Shown here: positions 17,001-24,883 of the stretch, one piece after another
How positions within the stretch are numbered: the stretch's first letter is position 1
How the letters are laid out: each line of letters begins with the position of its first letter
NCBI RefSeq assembly: GCF_039522585.1
Contig: NZ_BAAADR010000012.1
DNA from: Bisbaumannia salifodinae
GTDB taxonomy: Bacteria; Pseudomonadota; Gammaproteobacteria; Pseudomonadales; Halomonadaceae
Strand: one strand, 5' to 3'
DNA: 64,000 nucleotides
Notes under the pieces: model-generated
What the model was told of the DNA's origin: nothing
The model's input: only the letters and a program-made list of their open reading frames with translations
Database searches by the model: none
Made by a program: the position numbers and the translations under genes

Positions 17001-18551
17001 TTACTCCACCTCGGGGCGCATGGCCGGGAACAGCAACACATCGCGGATCGAGGCGCTGTCGGTAAGCAGCATCACCAGGCGGTCGATACCGATGCCCTCA
17101 CCGGCGGTGGGCGGCAGGCCGTATTCGAGGGCGCGCACATAGTCGGCGTCGTAATACATCGCCTCGTCGTCGCCGGCCTCCTTCTCGGCCACCTGCTCGC
17201 GGAAGCGCTCGGCCTGGTCCTCGGCGTCGTTGAGCTCGGAGAAGCCGTTGGCGATCTCGCGGCCGCCGACGAAGAACTCGAAGCGCTCGGTGACGAAGGG
17301 GTTCGAATCCTTGCGCCGCGCCAGCGGGCTCACCTCGGTGGGATACTCGGTGATAAAGGTGGGCTGCTGGAGGCGGTGTTCCACGGTCTTCTCGAAGATC
17401 TCGATCTGGATCTTGCCCAGGCCCCAGCCATCCTTGACGTCGATATCCAGGCGCTCGGCGATCTGGCGGGCGGCGGCCTCATCGGCCAGCGCCTCGGCGT
17501 GGATCTCCGGGTTGTACTCGAGAATCGAGTCGAAGACGCTCAGGCGGCGCAGCGGCTGGCCGAAGTCATACTCGAAGGTCTCCAGCACCTCGCCGTCGCG
17601 GCTACGCACGGTGTTGACCACGGTGGTGGTACCCAGCACCTCCTGAGTCAGGGTGCGCAGCATCGCCTCGGTGAGGTCCATCAGGTCGTTATAGTCCGCG
17701 TAGGCCTGATAGAACTCGATCATGGTGAACTCGGGGTTGTGCCGAGTGGAGAGGCCTTCGTTGCGGAAGTTGCGGTTGATCTCGAAGACCTTCTCGAAGC
17801 CCCCCACCACCAGGCGCTTGAGGTAGAGCTCCGGGGCGATGCGCAGGTACATATCCAGGTCCAGCGCATTGTGGTGGGTGATAAAGGGGCGCGCCGTGGC
17901 GCCACCGGGGATCGGCTGCAGCATGGGGGTCTCCACCTCCATGAAGCCGCGGGCCTCGAAGAAGCGGCGCATGGCGCTGATCACCCCGGCGCGGGTCGCG
18001 AAGACCTGGCGCGAGTCGGGGTTCATGATCAGGTCCACGTAGCGCTGGCGGTAGCGCGCCTCCATGTCGGTGAGGCCGTGGAACTTGTCGGGCAGCGGGC
18101 GCAGGCTCTTGGTGAGCAGCCTGGCCTCTTCCATCATCACATAGAGGTCGCCCTTGCCGGACTTGTGGACCGGCCCGCGCCCGGCGACGATATCGCCGAT
18201 ATCCCAGCCCTTGACGTCCTCGAGCACCTCGGCCGGCAGCCCCTTCTTGTCGACATAAAGCTGGATCTGCCCGGAGACGTCCTGGATGACGATAAAGGGA
18301 CCACGCTTGCGCATGATGCGCCCGGCCACCGCCGCCCGGCGCCCCAGCGCCTCGAGCTCCTCCTTCGCCTTGTCGCCGAGCTCGGCCATCAGCTCGGCGG
18401 CCTGGCTGTCACGGCGGAAATCGTTGGGGAAGGCACTGGCCCCCTGGGCAACGGCCTTCTCGCGGCGCGCGGCCAGCTTGGCGCGGCGCTCGGCGATCAG
18501 GTGGTTCTCGTCCTGCTGGGGGCTATCCGTGGAGGGGCTCTGGTTGGCCAT
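17001..18551 (-). CDS. lysS: lysyl-tRNA synthetase, class II
   Basis: A 516-residue class II synthetase. An OB-fold anticodon-binding domain (about residues 60-165) is followed by the catalytic core with motif 2 (NRNFRNEGLSTRHNPEFTM), FVGGREIANGFSELND, and motif 3 (GIGIDRLVMLLT). The ATG at 18551 starts MANQSPSTDSPQQDE; the open frame upstream of it is not conserved. It follows prfB by 94 bases, the prfB-lysS operon found throughout gammaproteobacteria. Confidence 0.97.
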   Translation of the reverse strand: MANQSPSTDSPQQDENHLIAERRAKLAARREKAVAQGASAFPNDFRRDSQAAELMAELGDKAKEELEALGRRAAVAGRIMRKRGPFIVIQDVSGQIQLYVDKKGLPAEVLEDVKGWDIGDIVAGRGPVHKSGKGDLYVMMEEARLLTKSLRPLPDKFHGLTDMEARYRQRYVDLIMNPDSRQVFATRAGVISAMRRFFEARGFMEVETPMLQPIPGGATARPFITHHNALDLDMYLRIAPELYLKRLVVGGFEKVFEINRNFRNEGLSTRHNPEFTMIEFYQAYADYNDLMDLTEAMLRTLTQEVLGTTTVVNTVRSRDGEVLETFEYDFGQPLRRLSVFDSILEYNPEIHAEALADEAAARQIAERLDIDVKDGWGLGKIQIEIFEKTVEHRLQQPTFITEYPTEVSPLARRKDSNPFVTERFEFFVGGREIANGFSELNDAEDQAERFREQVAEKEAGDDEAMYYDADYVRALEYGLPPTAGEGIGIDRLVMLLTDSASIRDVLLFPAMRPEVE

Positions 18552-18645
18552 ATCGCTACCTGTAGTCGAGTTAAGCAAAGAGGGCGGCGGAGCGGTGAAA
18601 CGGCCGATCACGGCGAGGCCACCGCCCCGCCGCGATGGGCGAGGG

Positions 18646-19744
18646 TCAGAGACCCTGTTTAAGGCTGGCTTCGATAAACTGATCCAGGTCGCCGTCCAGC
18701 ACCTTATCGCAGTTGCTGGTCTGCACCCCGGTGCGCAGGTCCTTGATGCGCTGATCATCCAGCACATAGGAGCGGATCTGGCTGCCCCAGCCGATATCGG
18801 CCTTGGACTCTTCCGCTTCCTGCTTGGCGGCGTTGCGCTTCTGCATCTCGTGTTCCCACAGCTTCGCCTTGAGCTGTTTCATGGCGAAGTCGCGGTTGGC
18901 GTGCTGGCTGCGCTGGCTCTGACAGGCCACCACGATGCCGGTGGGCTCGTGGGTGATACGCACCGCCGAGTCGGTGGTGTTGACGTGCTGACCGCCGGCA
19001 CCGCTGGAGCGATAGGTATCGACCCGCAGGTCCGCCGGGTTGATCTCCACCTCGAAGCTGTCATCCACCTCCGGCGACAGGAACACCGAGGCGAAGGAGG
19101 TGTGACGCCGGCCACCGGAGTCGAAGGGACTCTTGCGCACCAGGCGGTGCACCCCGGTCTCGGTGCGCAGCCAGCCGAAGGCGTAGTCGCCCTGGACATG
19201 GATGGTCGCCGACTTGATACCCGCCACCTCGCCGGCGGAGGCCTCGATGATCTCGGCCTTGAAGCCATGATGCTCGGCCCAGCGCAGGTACATGCGCAGC
19301 AGGATATTGGCCCAGTCCTGGGCCTCGGTGCCGCCGGAGCCGGCCTGGATATCCAGGTAGGCGTTGTTCTCGTCCATCTCGCCGGAGAACATGCGCCGAA
19401 ACTCGAGTTTCTCCAGGGCCGCCTGGAGCCCCTCGAGCTCCTTGCGCACCTCGTCGACGGTGGCCTCGTCCTCCTCCATCTCGGCCAGCTCCAGCAGGTC
19501 ACGGCTATCGCCGAGGCCCTGATCGAGCTCGTCGATGGTCTGGACGATCTGCTCCAGGGAGGCGCGCTCCTTGCCGAGCTTCTGGGCGTAGTCCGGGTCG
19601 TTCCAGACGTTGGGGTCTTCCAGCTCGCGGGAGACTTCTTCTAGCCGATCCTTGCGTTCGGCATAGTCAAAGATACCCCCTCAGGACGTCTGTCCGCTCG
19701 GACAGGTCCTTGATCAGGTTATGAATGGGATTGGTTTCCAGCAT
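18646..19744 (-). CDS. prfB: peptide chain release factor 2, with programmed +1 frameshift
   Basis: RF2 recognises UGA and UAA. The gene is read in two frames: ATG at 19744 to codon 25 (CTT, 19672-19670), then an in-frame TGA at 19669-19667, and after a +1 shift from GAC at 19668 to the stop at 18646. Together this gives 365 residues, the E. coli RF2 length. The shift site AGGGGGTATCTTTGAC has the internal Shine-Dalgarno and slippery CTT-TGA-C of E. coli. The SPF tripeptide (RKSPFDSGG) and GGQ motif (SGAGGQHVN) are intact. Low RF2 levels promote the shift, giving autoregulation. Confidence 0.97.
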
Positions 19745-19882
19745 AGGGGCGTCTCGCCTGAATCTGCGGTGAACAAGCGGCCACCCGGCCCCGGCGGGTG
19801 GCCAGGGCGGGGTGGCGCGGAAAGGGCATTATTGTAGCGAACCTGGCGCCGGGCCGCATCCGCCACGATGCCCCCTAACGTC

Positions 19883-19908
19883 AGGAGCCCGGCCGGGGCC
19901 GGGCTCCT
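19883..19908 (-). terminator. hairpin after the fadL-type gene
   Basis: AGGAGCCCGGCC (19883-19894) pairs with GGCCGGGCTCCT (19897-19908), 21 bases beyond the porin stop on the minus strand. The T-tract is poor, so this is a probable rather than certain terminator. Confidence 0.6.
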
Positions 19909-19928
19909 AGTTCGTCGGGCGACGAGGC

Positions 19929-21299
19929 TTAGAAGCGGTAGGTCAACTGGGCGCCGAAGCCATGGGCCTCGTTCTTGTAATCTGCCGCATAGGTGGCCCC
20001 GCCCAAACCACTATAGAGATCATCCCGGGACTGACTGATTCGGGTACTCCGCTCGGTCAGGTAGGAGTAGGCGAAGTCCAGGGTCAGGTCCTCGATAGGC
20101 GTCCAGCCGGCGCCGATAGAGAAGATCCGGCGATCGTCCGAAGGAATCCGCACGCTGCGATGTTGATCGCTGGTGGGCGTATTATCCAGGCTCACCCCGG
20201 CGCGCAGCGCCAGCTGAGGATTCAGCTGATACTCGCCCCCCACGGCGAAGGCCCAGGCGTTGGAGTAGCCCTGCGTCTCCTGGGTGATCTGCTGGCCCTG
20301 GCTGCCGGTGACCAGAATCTGCTCGAAGCGGCTCCAGCGGGTCCAGGAGGCACCGAACATCAGCTTCAGGCGATCCGACATTTGCTGGGTCACCGAGAAG
20401 TTGACGGTCTCCGGCGTGGTCAGATCCAGGCTGGCACTATCCTGCAGCGGGACACCTGTATTGGGATCCAGCGCAATACTCCCATCTGGCGCCGTGGCCC
20501 GGAAGTCACCGGTCAGGGTGTAATCCACCTTGGAGCGATAGGTCAGACCCAGGGTGGTCTCGGGCACCGGTTGATAGATCACCCCCAGGTTATAGCCCCA
20601 GCCATCGTCGTCGCCCTCGACCCGGGAGTCGATATCGGCGGAGGGGTCGAAGGGCTGGGCGGGATTCCCCGGCACCCGCCGCCGCAGCTCCCCATCGACC
20701 CGGTTGTAGCTGATGCCGGCCCCGACCGACCATTGCTCATTGATGCGATAGGAGAGGGTCGGTTGGGCGCTGACCACCCGTACCTCGGTATAGTCGCCGA
20801 AGTAGCGCCCCTGGAAGCCCTCCTCATACTCGGTCATGGAGCCGAAGGGCGCATAGACGCCGAAGCCGAAGGCCAGGCGCTCGTTCAGCGGCTGAGCATA
20901 GAAGGCGAAGGGAATCAGCTTGCCGGGCACCATATCGCCCTCGCTGGTGCCGGGAATCGTCCCCACCGGCACCTGCTGACCGGAGGCGTTAGCCGGATTG
21001 CCGGTCGCGGCGAACCCGCTATCGAGCATGGCATTGGCCTGCACATTGCTGATATCGCTGCTGACGTCGAGATAGGTCCCCCCGGCAGTGACCTGGGCCC
21101 GGTCCAGGAAGGACATGCCCGCCGGGTTGCCGAAGACGATGGTGGCATCATGGACATTGGAGCTGCGCCCGGCATGGCCATAGCCCTGGCCACTGACACT
21201 CTGTTCGTTGATCTGGTACCCGCCGGCACTGGCCTGGCCGGCGAAGGTGGCGGCGGCGATGGCCACGGCCCAGGAGAGCTTATTGAACTTGTTATGCAT
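19929..21299 (-). CDS. outer membrane protein, FadL/TodX long-chain fatty acid transporter family
   Basis: A 456-residue outer-membrane beta-barrel. A signal peptide of about 24 residues ends ...ASA before GGYQINEQSVSGQGYGHAG, the usual FadL-family N-terminal plug, followed by the NPAGMSFL motif near residue 60. The protein ends in Phe (LTYRF), as outer-membrane barrels do. It probably imports fatty acids or other hydrophobic compounds. Start at MHNKFNK; an upstream in-frame start would not give a signal peptide. A PsrA-like palindrome lies about 100 bases upstream. Confidence 0.9.
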   Translation of the reverse strand: MHNKFNKLSWAVAIAAATFAGQASAGGYQINEQSVSGQGYGHAGRSSNVHDATIVFGNPAGMSFLDRAQVTAGGTYLDVSSDISNVQANAMLDSGFAATGNPANASGQQVPVGTIPGTSEGDMVPGKLIPFAFYAQPLNERLAFGFGVYAPFGSMTEYEEGFQGRYFGDYTEVRVVSAQPTLSYRINEQWSVGAGISYNRVDGELRRRVPGNPAQPFDPSADIDSRVEGDDDGWGYNLGVIYQPVPETTLGLTYRSKVDYTLTGDFRATAPDGSIALDPNTGVPLQDSASLDLTTPETVNFSVTQQMSDRLKLMFGASWTRWSRFEQILVTGSQGQQITQETQGYSNAWAFAVGGEYQLNPQLALRAGVSLDNTPTSDQHRSVRIPSDDRRIFSIGAGWTPIEDLTLDFAYSYLTERSTRISQSRDDLYSGLGGATYAADYKNEAHGFGAQLTYRF

Positions 21300-21400
21300 G
21301 ATCACGACGTCCTGTTCAGGGGGTGAGCTGTACGTGGTAATAACCCCGCCCGCGATGGCGTTCCCCCAGTGTTGGCGCAACCCCCTGGGCGGATCAAGGC

Positions 21401-21414
21401 CAAACGTTCGTTTT
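21401..21414. promoter_or_regulatory. possible PsrA/FadR-type operator upstream of the fadL-type gene
   Basis: CAAACGTTCGTTTT fits the (G/C)AAAC-N2-4-GTTT(G/C) palindrome reported for PsrA in Pseudomonas, with one deviation at the last base. A weaker related site, GCACGATCGTTTG, lies at 21442-21454. Both are in the AT-rich part of the region upstream of the porin. This is inference from pattern only. Confidence 0.35.
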
Positions 21415-21522
21415 AATGCAATATTTGCTAATACTTTGGTCGCACGATCGTTTGACTCCCTGAACTTTCAATCACTTGCCGAGTCCCCGCCGGGCGTCTT
21501 GCCCTGCCCCGGAAAGCGCTGC

Positions 21523-21553
21523 TTGACCTAGGTGTAACTCATAGGTTTTACAC
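21523..21553 (+). promoter_or_regulatory. MerR-type promoter with 19-bp spacer
   Basis: TTGACC (-35, 21523-21528) is followed after 19 bp by TTACAC (-10, 21548-21553). The overlong spacer contains an ACCTA...TAGGT dyad (21526-21530 and 21542-21546), the layout of CueR-controlled promoters, where the regulator untwists the spacer. It lies 32 bases before the merR start, so merR-copA is probably self-activated in response to copper. Confidence 0.8.
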
Positions 21554-21585
21554 TTCCCGCTAGCGATTCCACCTCGAGAGACGCC

Positions 21586-22050
21586 ATGAAAGTGATCGAG
21601 CTCGCCCGGGCCGCCGGGGTCAGCGGAGAAACGGTGCGCCACTACACCCGGGAAGGGCTGCTGCATCCCTCCCGCGATCCGGACAACGGCTACCAGCGCT
21701 ATGGTCCCCGGGACCTGGAGCGGCTGCGCTTTATCCAGCGTGCCCGCACCCTGGGCTTCAGCGTCGCCGAGATTCGCGACATCCTCGCCCATGCCGACCA
21801 GGGCGACTCCCCCTGCCCCCTGGTGCGCGACCTGCTGGCCAGCCGCCTGCCGGAGATCCACGCCCGTATCGCCGAGCTGCAGGCCCTGGCCAAACGCATG
21901 GAGCAGGCGCTGTCGACCTGGGAGGCGATGCCCGACGGCACCCCGGATGGTCATAGCCTGTGCCGCCTGATCGAGAGTTTCCCCGAGCCCCTCAGCAATA
22001 CCACGGCCGACGCCTCGCCCGACGCCCCCTCCAAGAAGGAGACACCATGA
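21586..22050 (+). CDS. MerR family transcriptional regulator, copper-responsive type
   Basis: A 154-residue protein. The winged-helix domain (MKVIELARAAGVSGETVRHYTREGLL) lies at residues 1-68, followed by a dimerisation helix (about 78-115). Cysteines at about residue 80 (SPCPLV) and 126 (SLCRLI) could bind metal, but the spacing is not the close CxxxxxxxC pair of E. coli CueR, so the sensor chemistry may differ. Its stop overlaps the copA start (ATGA). The neighbouring copper pump and the 19-bp-spacer promoter suggest it senses Cu(I) or Ag(I). Confidence 0.85.
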   Translation: MKVIELARAAGVSGETVRHYTREGLLHPSRDPDNGYQRYGPRDLERLRFIQRARTLGFSVAEIRDILAHADQGDSPCPLVRDLLASRLPEIHARIAELQALAKRMEQALSTWEAMPDGTPDGHSLCRLIESFPEPLSNTTADASPDAPSKKETP

Positions 22051-24638
22051 ACGCCCAGACATCACTGCAGCGCAGCGTCCCCGGCATGAGCTGCCAGGGC
22101 TGCGTCAAGCGCCTACGCGAGGCGATTCAGGCCCGGGATCCCGAGGCCGAGGTAGTGGGCGAGCCCGCCGAGAAGCGCCTCACCGTCACCTCCTCGCTGG
22201 ATGGCGGGGCCCTCGATGCCATCCTCGCCCAGGCCGGCTACCCGACCGGCGAGATCGCCCACGCCGACGAAGCGCCCGACGCCGCGACAGCCGACGAAGA
22301 CAAGGCACCCGGCGCCGCGGATACCAAGGACGCCGAGGCCCCGTCGGCGACGGAACATGCCATCACCCAACGGCTGGCGATCGGCGGCATGACCTGCGCC
22401 AGCTGCATGAAGAGCGTCCGGCAGGCCCTGGAGCGCACCCCAAGGGTGGCCACCGCCAGCGTCAATTTCGGCACCCGCACCGCCCAGGTCCATGGCAGCG
22501 CCGAGGCCGAGGCCCTGATCCAGGCCGTGCGCTCGGTGGGCTACGAGGCCGAGCCGATCGTCGACCTGCGCCAGGCCGAGGCCAGCCGCGCCGAACAGGA
22601 CGCCAAGGAGTATCGCCGTCGCCTGCACGGCAGCTTCTGGTCGCTGGCGCTGGCGGTGCCGCTGATGGTCAGCATGGTCTTCTTCCACCCCCACCCATCG
22701 GGTCCGGGGCGGCTCTTCTGGCTGGCGATCGGGCTGCTGACGCTGGCGGTGCTGGCCGGCCCCGGCCGCCACTTCTTTATCAACGCCTGGAAGAACTTCC
22801 GTCACCACCAGGCCAATATGGATACCCTGATCGCCATGGGCACCGGCACCGCCTGGGGCTACTCCATGGCGGTGGTGGCCTTTGCCCCCTGGCTTCCCGA
22901 GGTGGCCCACGGCATCTACTTCGAGGCCTCGGCGATGGTGATCGGCCTGGTGCTGCTGGGCAATGCCCTGGAGCTGCGTGCCCGGGGCCGCACCAGCGAA
23001 GCCCTCAAGCGCCTGCTCGACCTGCAGAGCCGCACCGCCCGGGTGATCCGCGACGGCGAGGAGCGGGAGGTGGAGATCGACGCGGTGCGCCAGGGCGACC
23101 GGATCCGCGTGCGCCCCGGCGAGCGTCTGCCGGTGGACGGCCTGGTGGTGGAGGGCGCCAGCCATATCGACGAATCGATGCTGACCGGCGAGCCGGTCCC
23201 GGTGGCCAAGGGGGTGGATGACGAGGTCAGCGCCGGCACCGTCAACGGCAAGGGGGGGCTGGTCTACGAGGCGACCCGGGTCGGTGCCGATACCCGGCTG
23301 GGGCAGATCACCGAGCAGGTGGCCAGCGCCCAGAACTCCCGCCCGCCCATCGGCGCCCTGGCCGACAGGATCTCCAGCATCTTCGTGCCCTCGGTGATGA
23401 TCATCGCCGTGCTGACGGCGCTGGCCTGGTTCAATTTCGGCGCCGAGCCGCGGGTCATTCATATGCTGGTCACCGCGACCACGGTGCTGATCATCGCCTG
23501 CCCCTGCGCCCTGGGCCTGGCCACGCCCATCTCCACCATGATCGGCGTGGGCAAGGCCGCCGAGCGGGGCGTGCTGGTGAGAAACGGCGAAGCCCTGCAG
23601 ACCGCCAGCAGGCTCACCACCCTGGTGGTGGACAAGACCGGCACCCTCACCGAGGGCAAGCCACGGGTAACCGAGGCCCACTTTTTCTCTGGCACGGGGC
23701 TCGACGGCGATGAGGCCCGGCTGCTGGGCCTGGTCGCGGCCCTGGAGCGGGGCTCCGAGCATCCCCTGGCCAGCGCCTTGGTGAGCTATGCACAGGAGCG
23801 GATCGGCGACACGGCCGCCGAGACCCACGACTTCACGAGCATTACCGGTGGCGGCGTCCGGGCCATCGATGGGGACGGCCGGCCGCTGCTGCTGGGCAAT
23901 GCCCGCCTGCTGGAGGAAGCCGGCGTCGACCTGGGCGCCGCCGCCGAGCGGGCCACCCAGTGGGAAAAGCAGGCCCGCACCGTGGTCTACCTGGCCGTGG
24001 GCGGCGAGCTGGCCGCGCTATTCGGTATCAGCGACCCGCTGCGCCACGACACGGTCGAGGCGGTGAAGCGCCTGCAGGCCGACGGCCTCCGGGTGGTGAT
24101 GCTGACCGGCGACAACCGGCACACCGCCGCCGCCATCGCCGCCGAGCTGGCCATCGACGACTTCCGTGCCGGCCTGCTGCCCGAGGACAAGCACGCCGAG
24201 ATCGCGCGTCTGCAGGGCGAAGGCGAGGTGGTGGGCATGGTCGGCGATGGCATCAACGACGCCCCGGCCCTGGCCCGGGCCGACGTGGGCTTCGCCATCG
24301 GCCAGGGCACCGACGTGGCCATCGAGAGCGCCGGTATCACCCTGATGCGCGGCTCCCTGCACGGCGTCGCCGATGCCATCGAGATCAGCCGGGCGACGCT
24401 GGCCAATATCAAGCAGAACCTGGTGGGAGCCTTCGGCTACAACGCCCTGTGCATTCCCATCGCCGCGGGGGTGCTCTACCCCCTCACCGGCATGCTGCTG
24501 TCACCGATGATCGCCGGTGCCGCCATGTCGCTCTCGTCCATCACCGTGGTCAGCAACGCCAACCGCCTGCGGTTGCTCAGGCTCGGCGCGCCGAGTGGCC
24601 ACCCCACCGAAGCGACTCCGCGGGAGGCAACCCCATGA
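22047..24638 (+). CDS. copA: Cu(+)-exporting P-type ATPase
   Basis: An 863-residue P1B-1 ATPase. Two N-terminal heavy-metal domains carry GMSCQGC (near residue 13) and GMTCASC (near 113), separated by an acidic linker. The core has TGEP, the metal site CPC (IACPCALG), DKTGT phosphorylation site, the HP motif (GSEHPLAS) and GDGINDAP. The last membrane segments carry the YN and MSLSS residues that select Cu(I). It is translated from an ATG overlapping the merR stop and itself overlaps a short downstream frame. Confidence 0.95.
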   Translation: MNAQTSLQRSVPGMSCQGCVKRLREAIQARDPEAEVVGEPAEKRLTVTSSLDGGALDAILAQAGYPTGEIAHADEAPDAATADEDKAPGAADTKDAEAPSATEHAITQRLAIGGMTCASCMKSVRQALERTPRVATASVNFGTRTAQVHGSAEAEALIQAVRSVGYEAEPIVDLRQAEASRAEQDAKEYRRRLHGSFWSLALAVPLMVSMVFFHPHPSGPGRLFWLAIGLLTLAVLAGPGRHFFINAWKNFRHHQANMDTLIAMGTGTAWGYSMAVVAFAPWLPEVAHGIYFEASAMVIGLVLLGNALELRARGRTSEALKRLLDLQSRTARVIRDGEEREVEIDAVRQGDRIRVRPGERLPVDGLVVEGASHIDESMLTGEPVPVAKGVDDEVSAGTVNGKGGLVYEATRVGADTRLGQITEQVASAQNSRPPIGALADRISSIFVPSVMIIAVLTALAWFNFGAEPRVIHMLVTATTVLIIACPCALGLATPISTMIGVGKAAERGVLVRNGEALQTASRLTTLVVDKTGTLTEGKPRVTEAHFFSGTGLDGDEARLLGLVAALERGSEHPLASALVSYAQERIGDTAAETHDFTSITGGGVRAIDGDGRPLLLGNARLLEEAGVDLGAAAERATQWEKQARTVVYLAVGGELAALFGISDPLRHDTVEAVKRLQADGLRVVMLTGDNRHTAAAIAAELAIDDFRAGLLPEDKHAEIARLQGEGEVVGMVGDGINDAPALARADVGFAIGQGTDVAIESAGITLMRGSLHGVADAIEISRATLANIKQNLVGAFGYNALCIPIAAGVLYPLTGMLLSPMIAGAAMSLSSITVVSNANRLRLLRLGAPSGHPTEATPREATP

Positions 24639-24706
24639 GCTGGCTGATCAATCTGGCGGGCCTGGCGCTGATCGCCGCCATCGTCTGGTGGTTCTGGTTT
24701 CGCTAG
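24635..24706 (+). pseudogene. truncated membrane-anchor of a cupredoxin-type protein (23 codons)
   Basis: The frame starts in the copA stop (ATGA overlap) and encodes 23 residues: MSWLINLAGLALIAAI then VWWFWFR, a single membrane helix. I recognise this as the N-terminal anchor typical of small cupredoxin-domain proteins encoded next to copper pumps. The frame ends at a TAG formed exactly at the left edge of the MITE-like element (24707-24866), and no copper-binding domain follows. It is either a gene cut by the insertion or, less likely, a genuine small membrane protein. Confidence 0.6.
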
Positions 24707-24866
24707 GAGCCTGTCGGATTTGACCGATCGTCGCGAGAAAGACGGATTTCGAGACAAGTTTATCGATCGGATGAGGCGAATAGCGCGCTATTTAACGAAT
24801 CAGATCGAATGAAATTGGCCGAAAGCCCGGGGTTCGCAGCAGATTAGTGTTAAGTCCGACAGACTC
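24707..24866. mobile_element. 160-bp MITE-like element
   Basis: Terminal inverted repeats of 18 bp match at 15 positions (GAGCCTGTCGGATTTGAC at the left; GAGTCTGTCGGACTTAAC when the right end is read inward). Both ends are flanked by CTAG (24703-24706 and 24867-24870), a plausible 4-bp target duplication. The interior holds a palindrome AATAGCGCGCTATT near 24779-24792 and no coding frame. The AT content of the interior is higher than in neighbouring genes. The parental transposase is not in this window; CTAG fits the YTAR target of IS5-type elements. Confidence 0.75.
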
Positions 24867-24883
24867 CTAGGCTCGGAAGTCGC

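Noticed and set aside
22113..23828. 571-codon minus-strand frame in copA
   Set aside because: Antisense to a gene with every P1B-ATPase motif intact.
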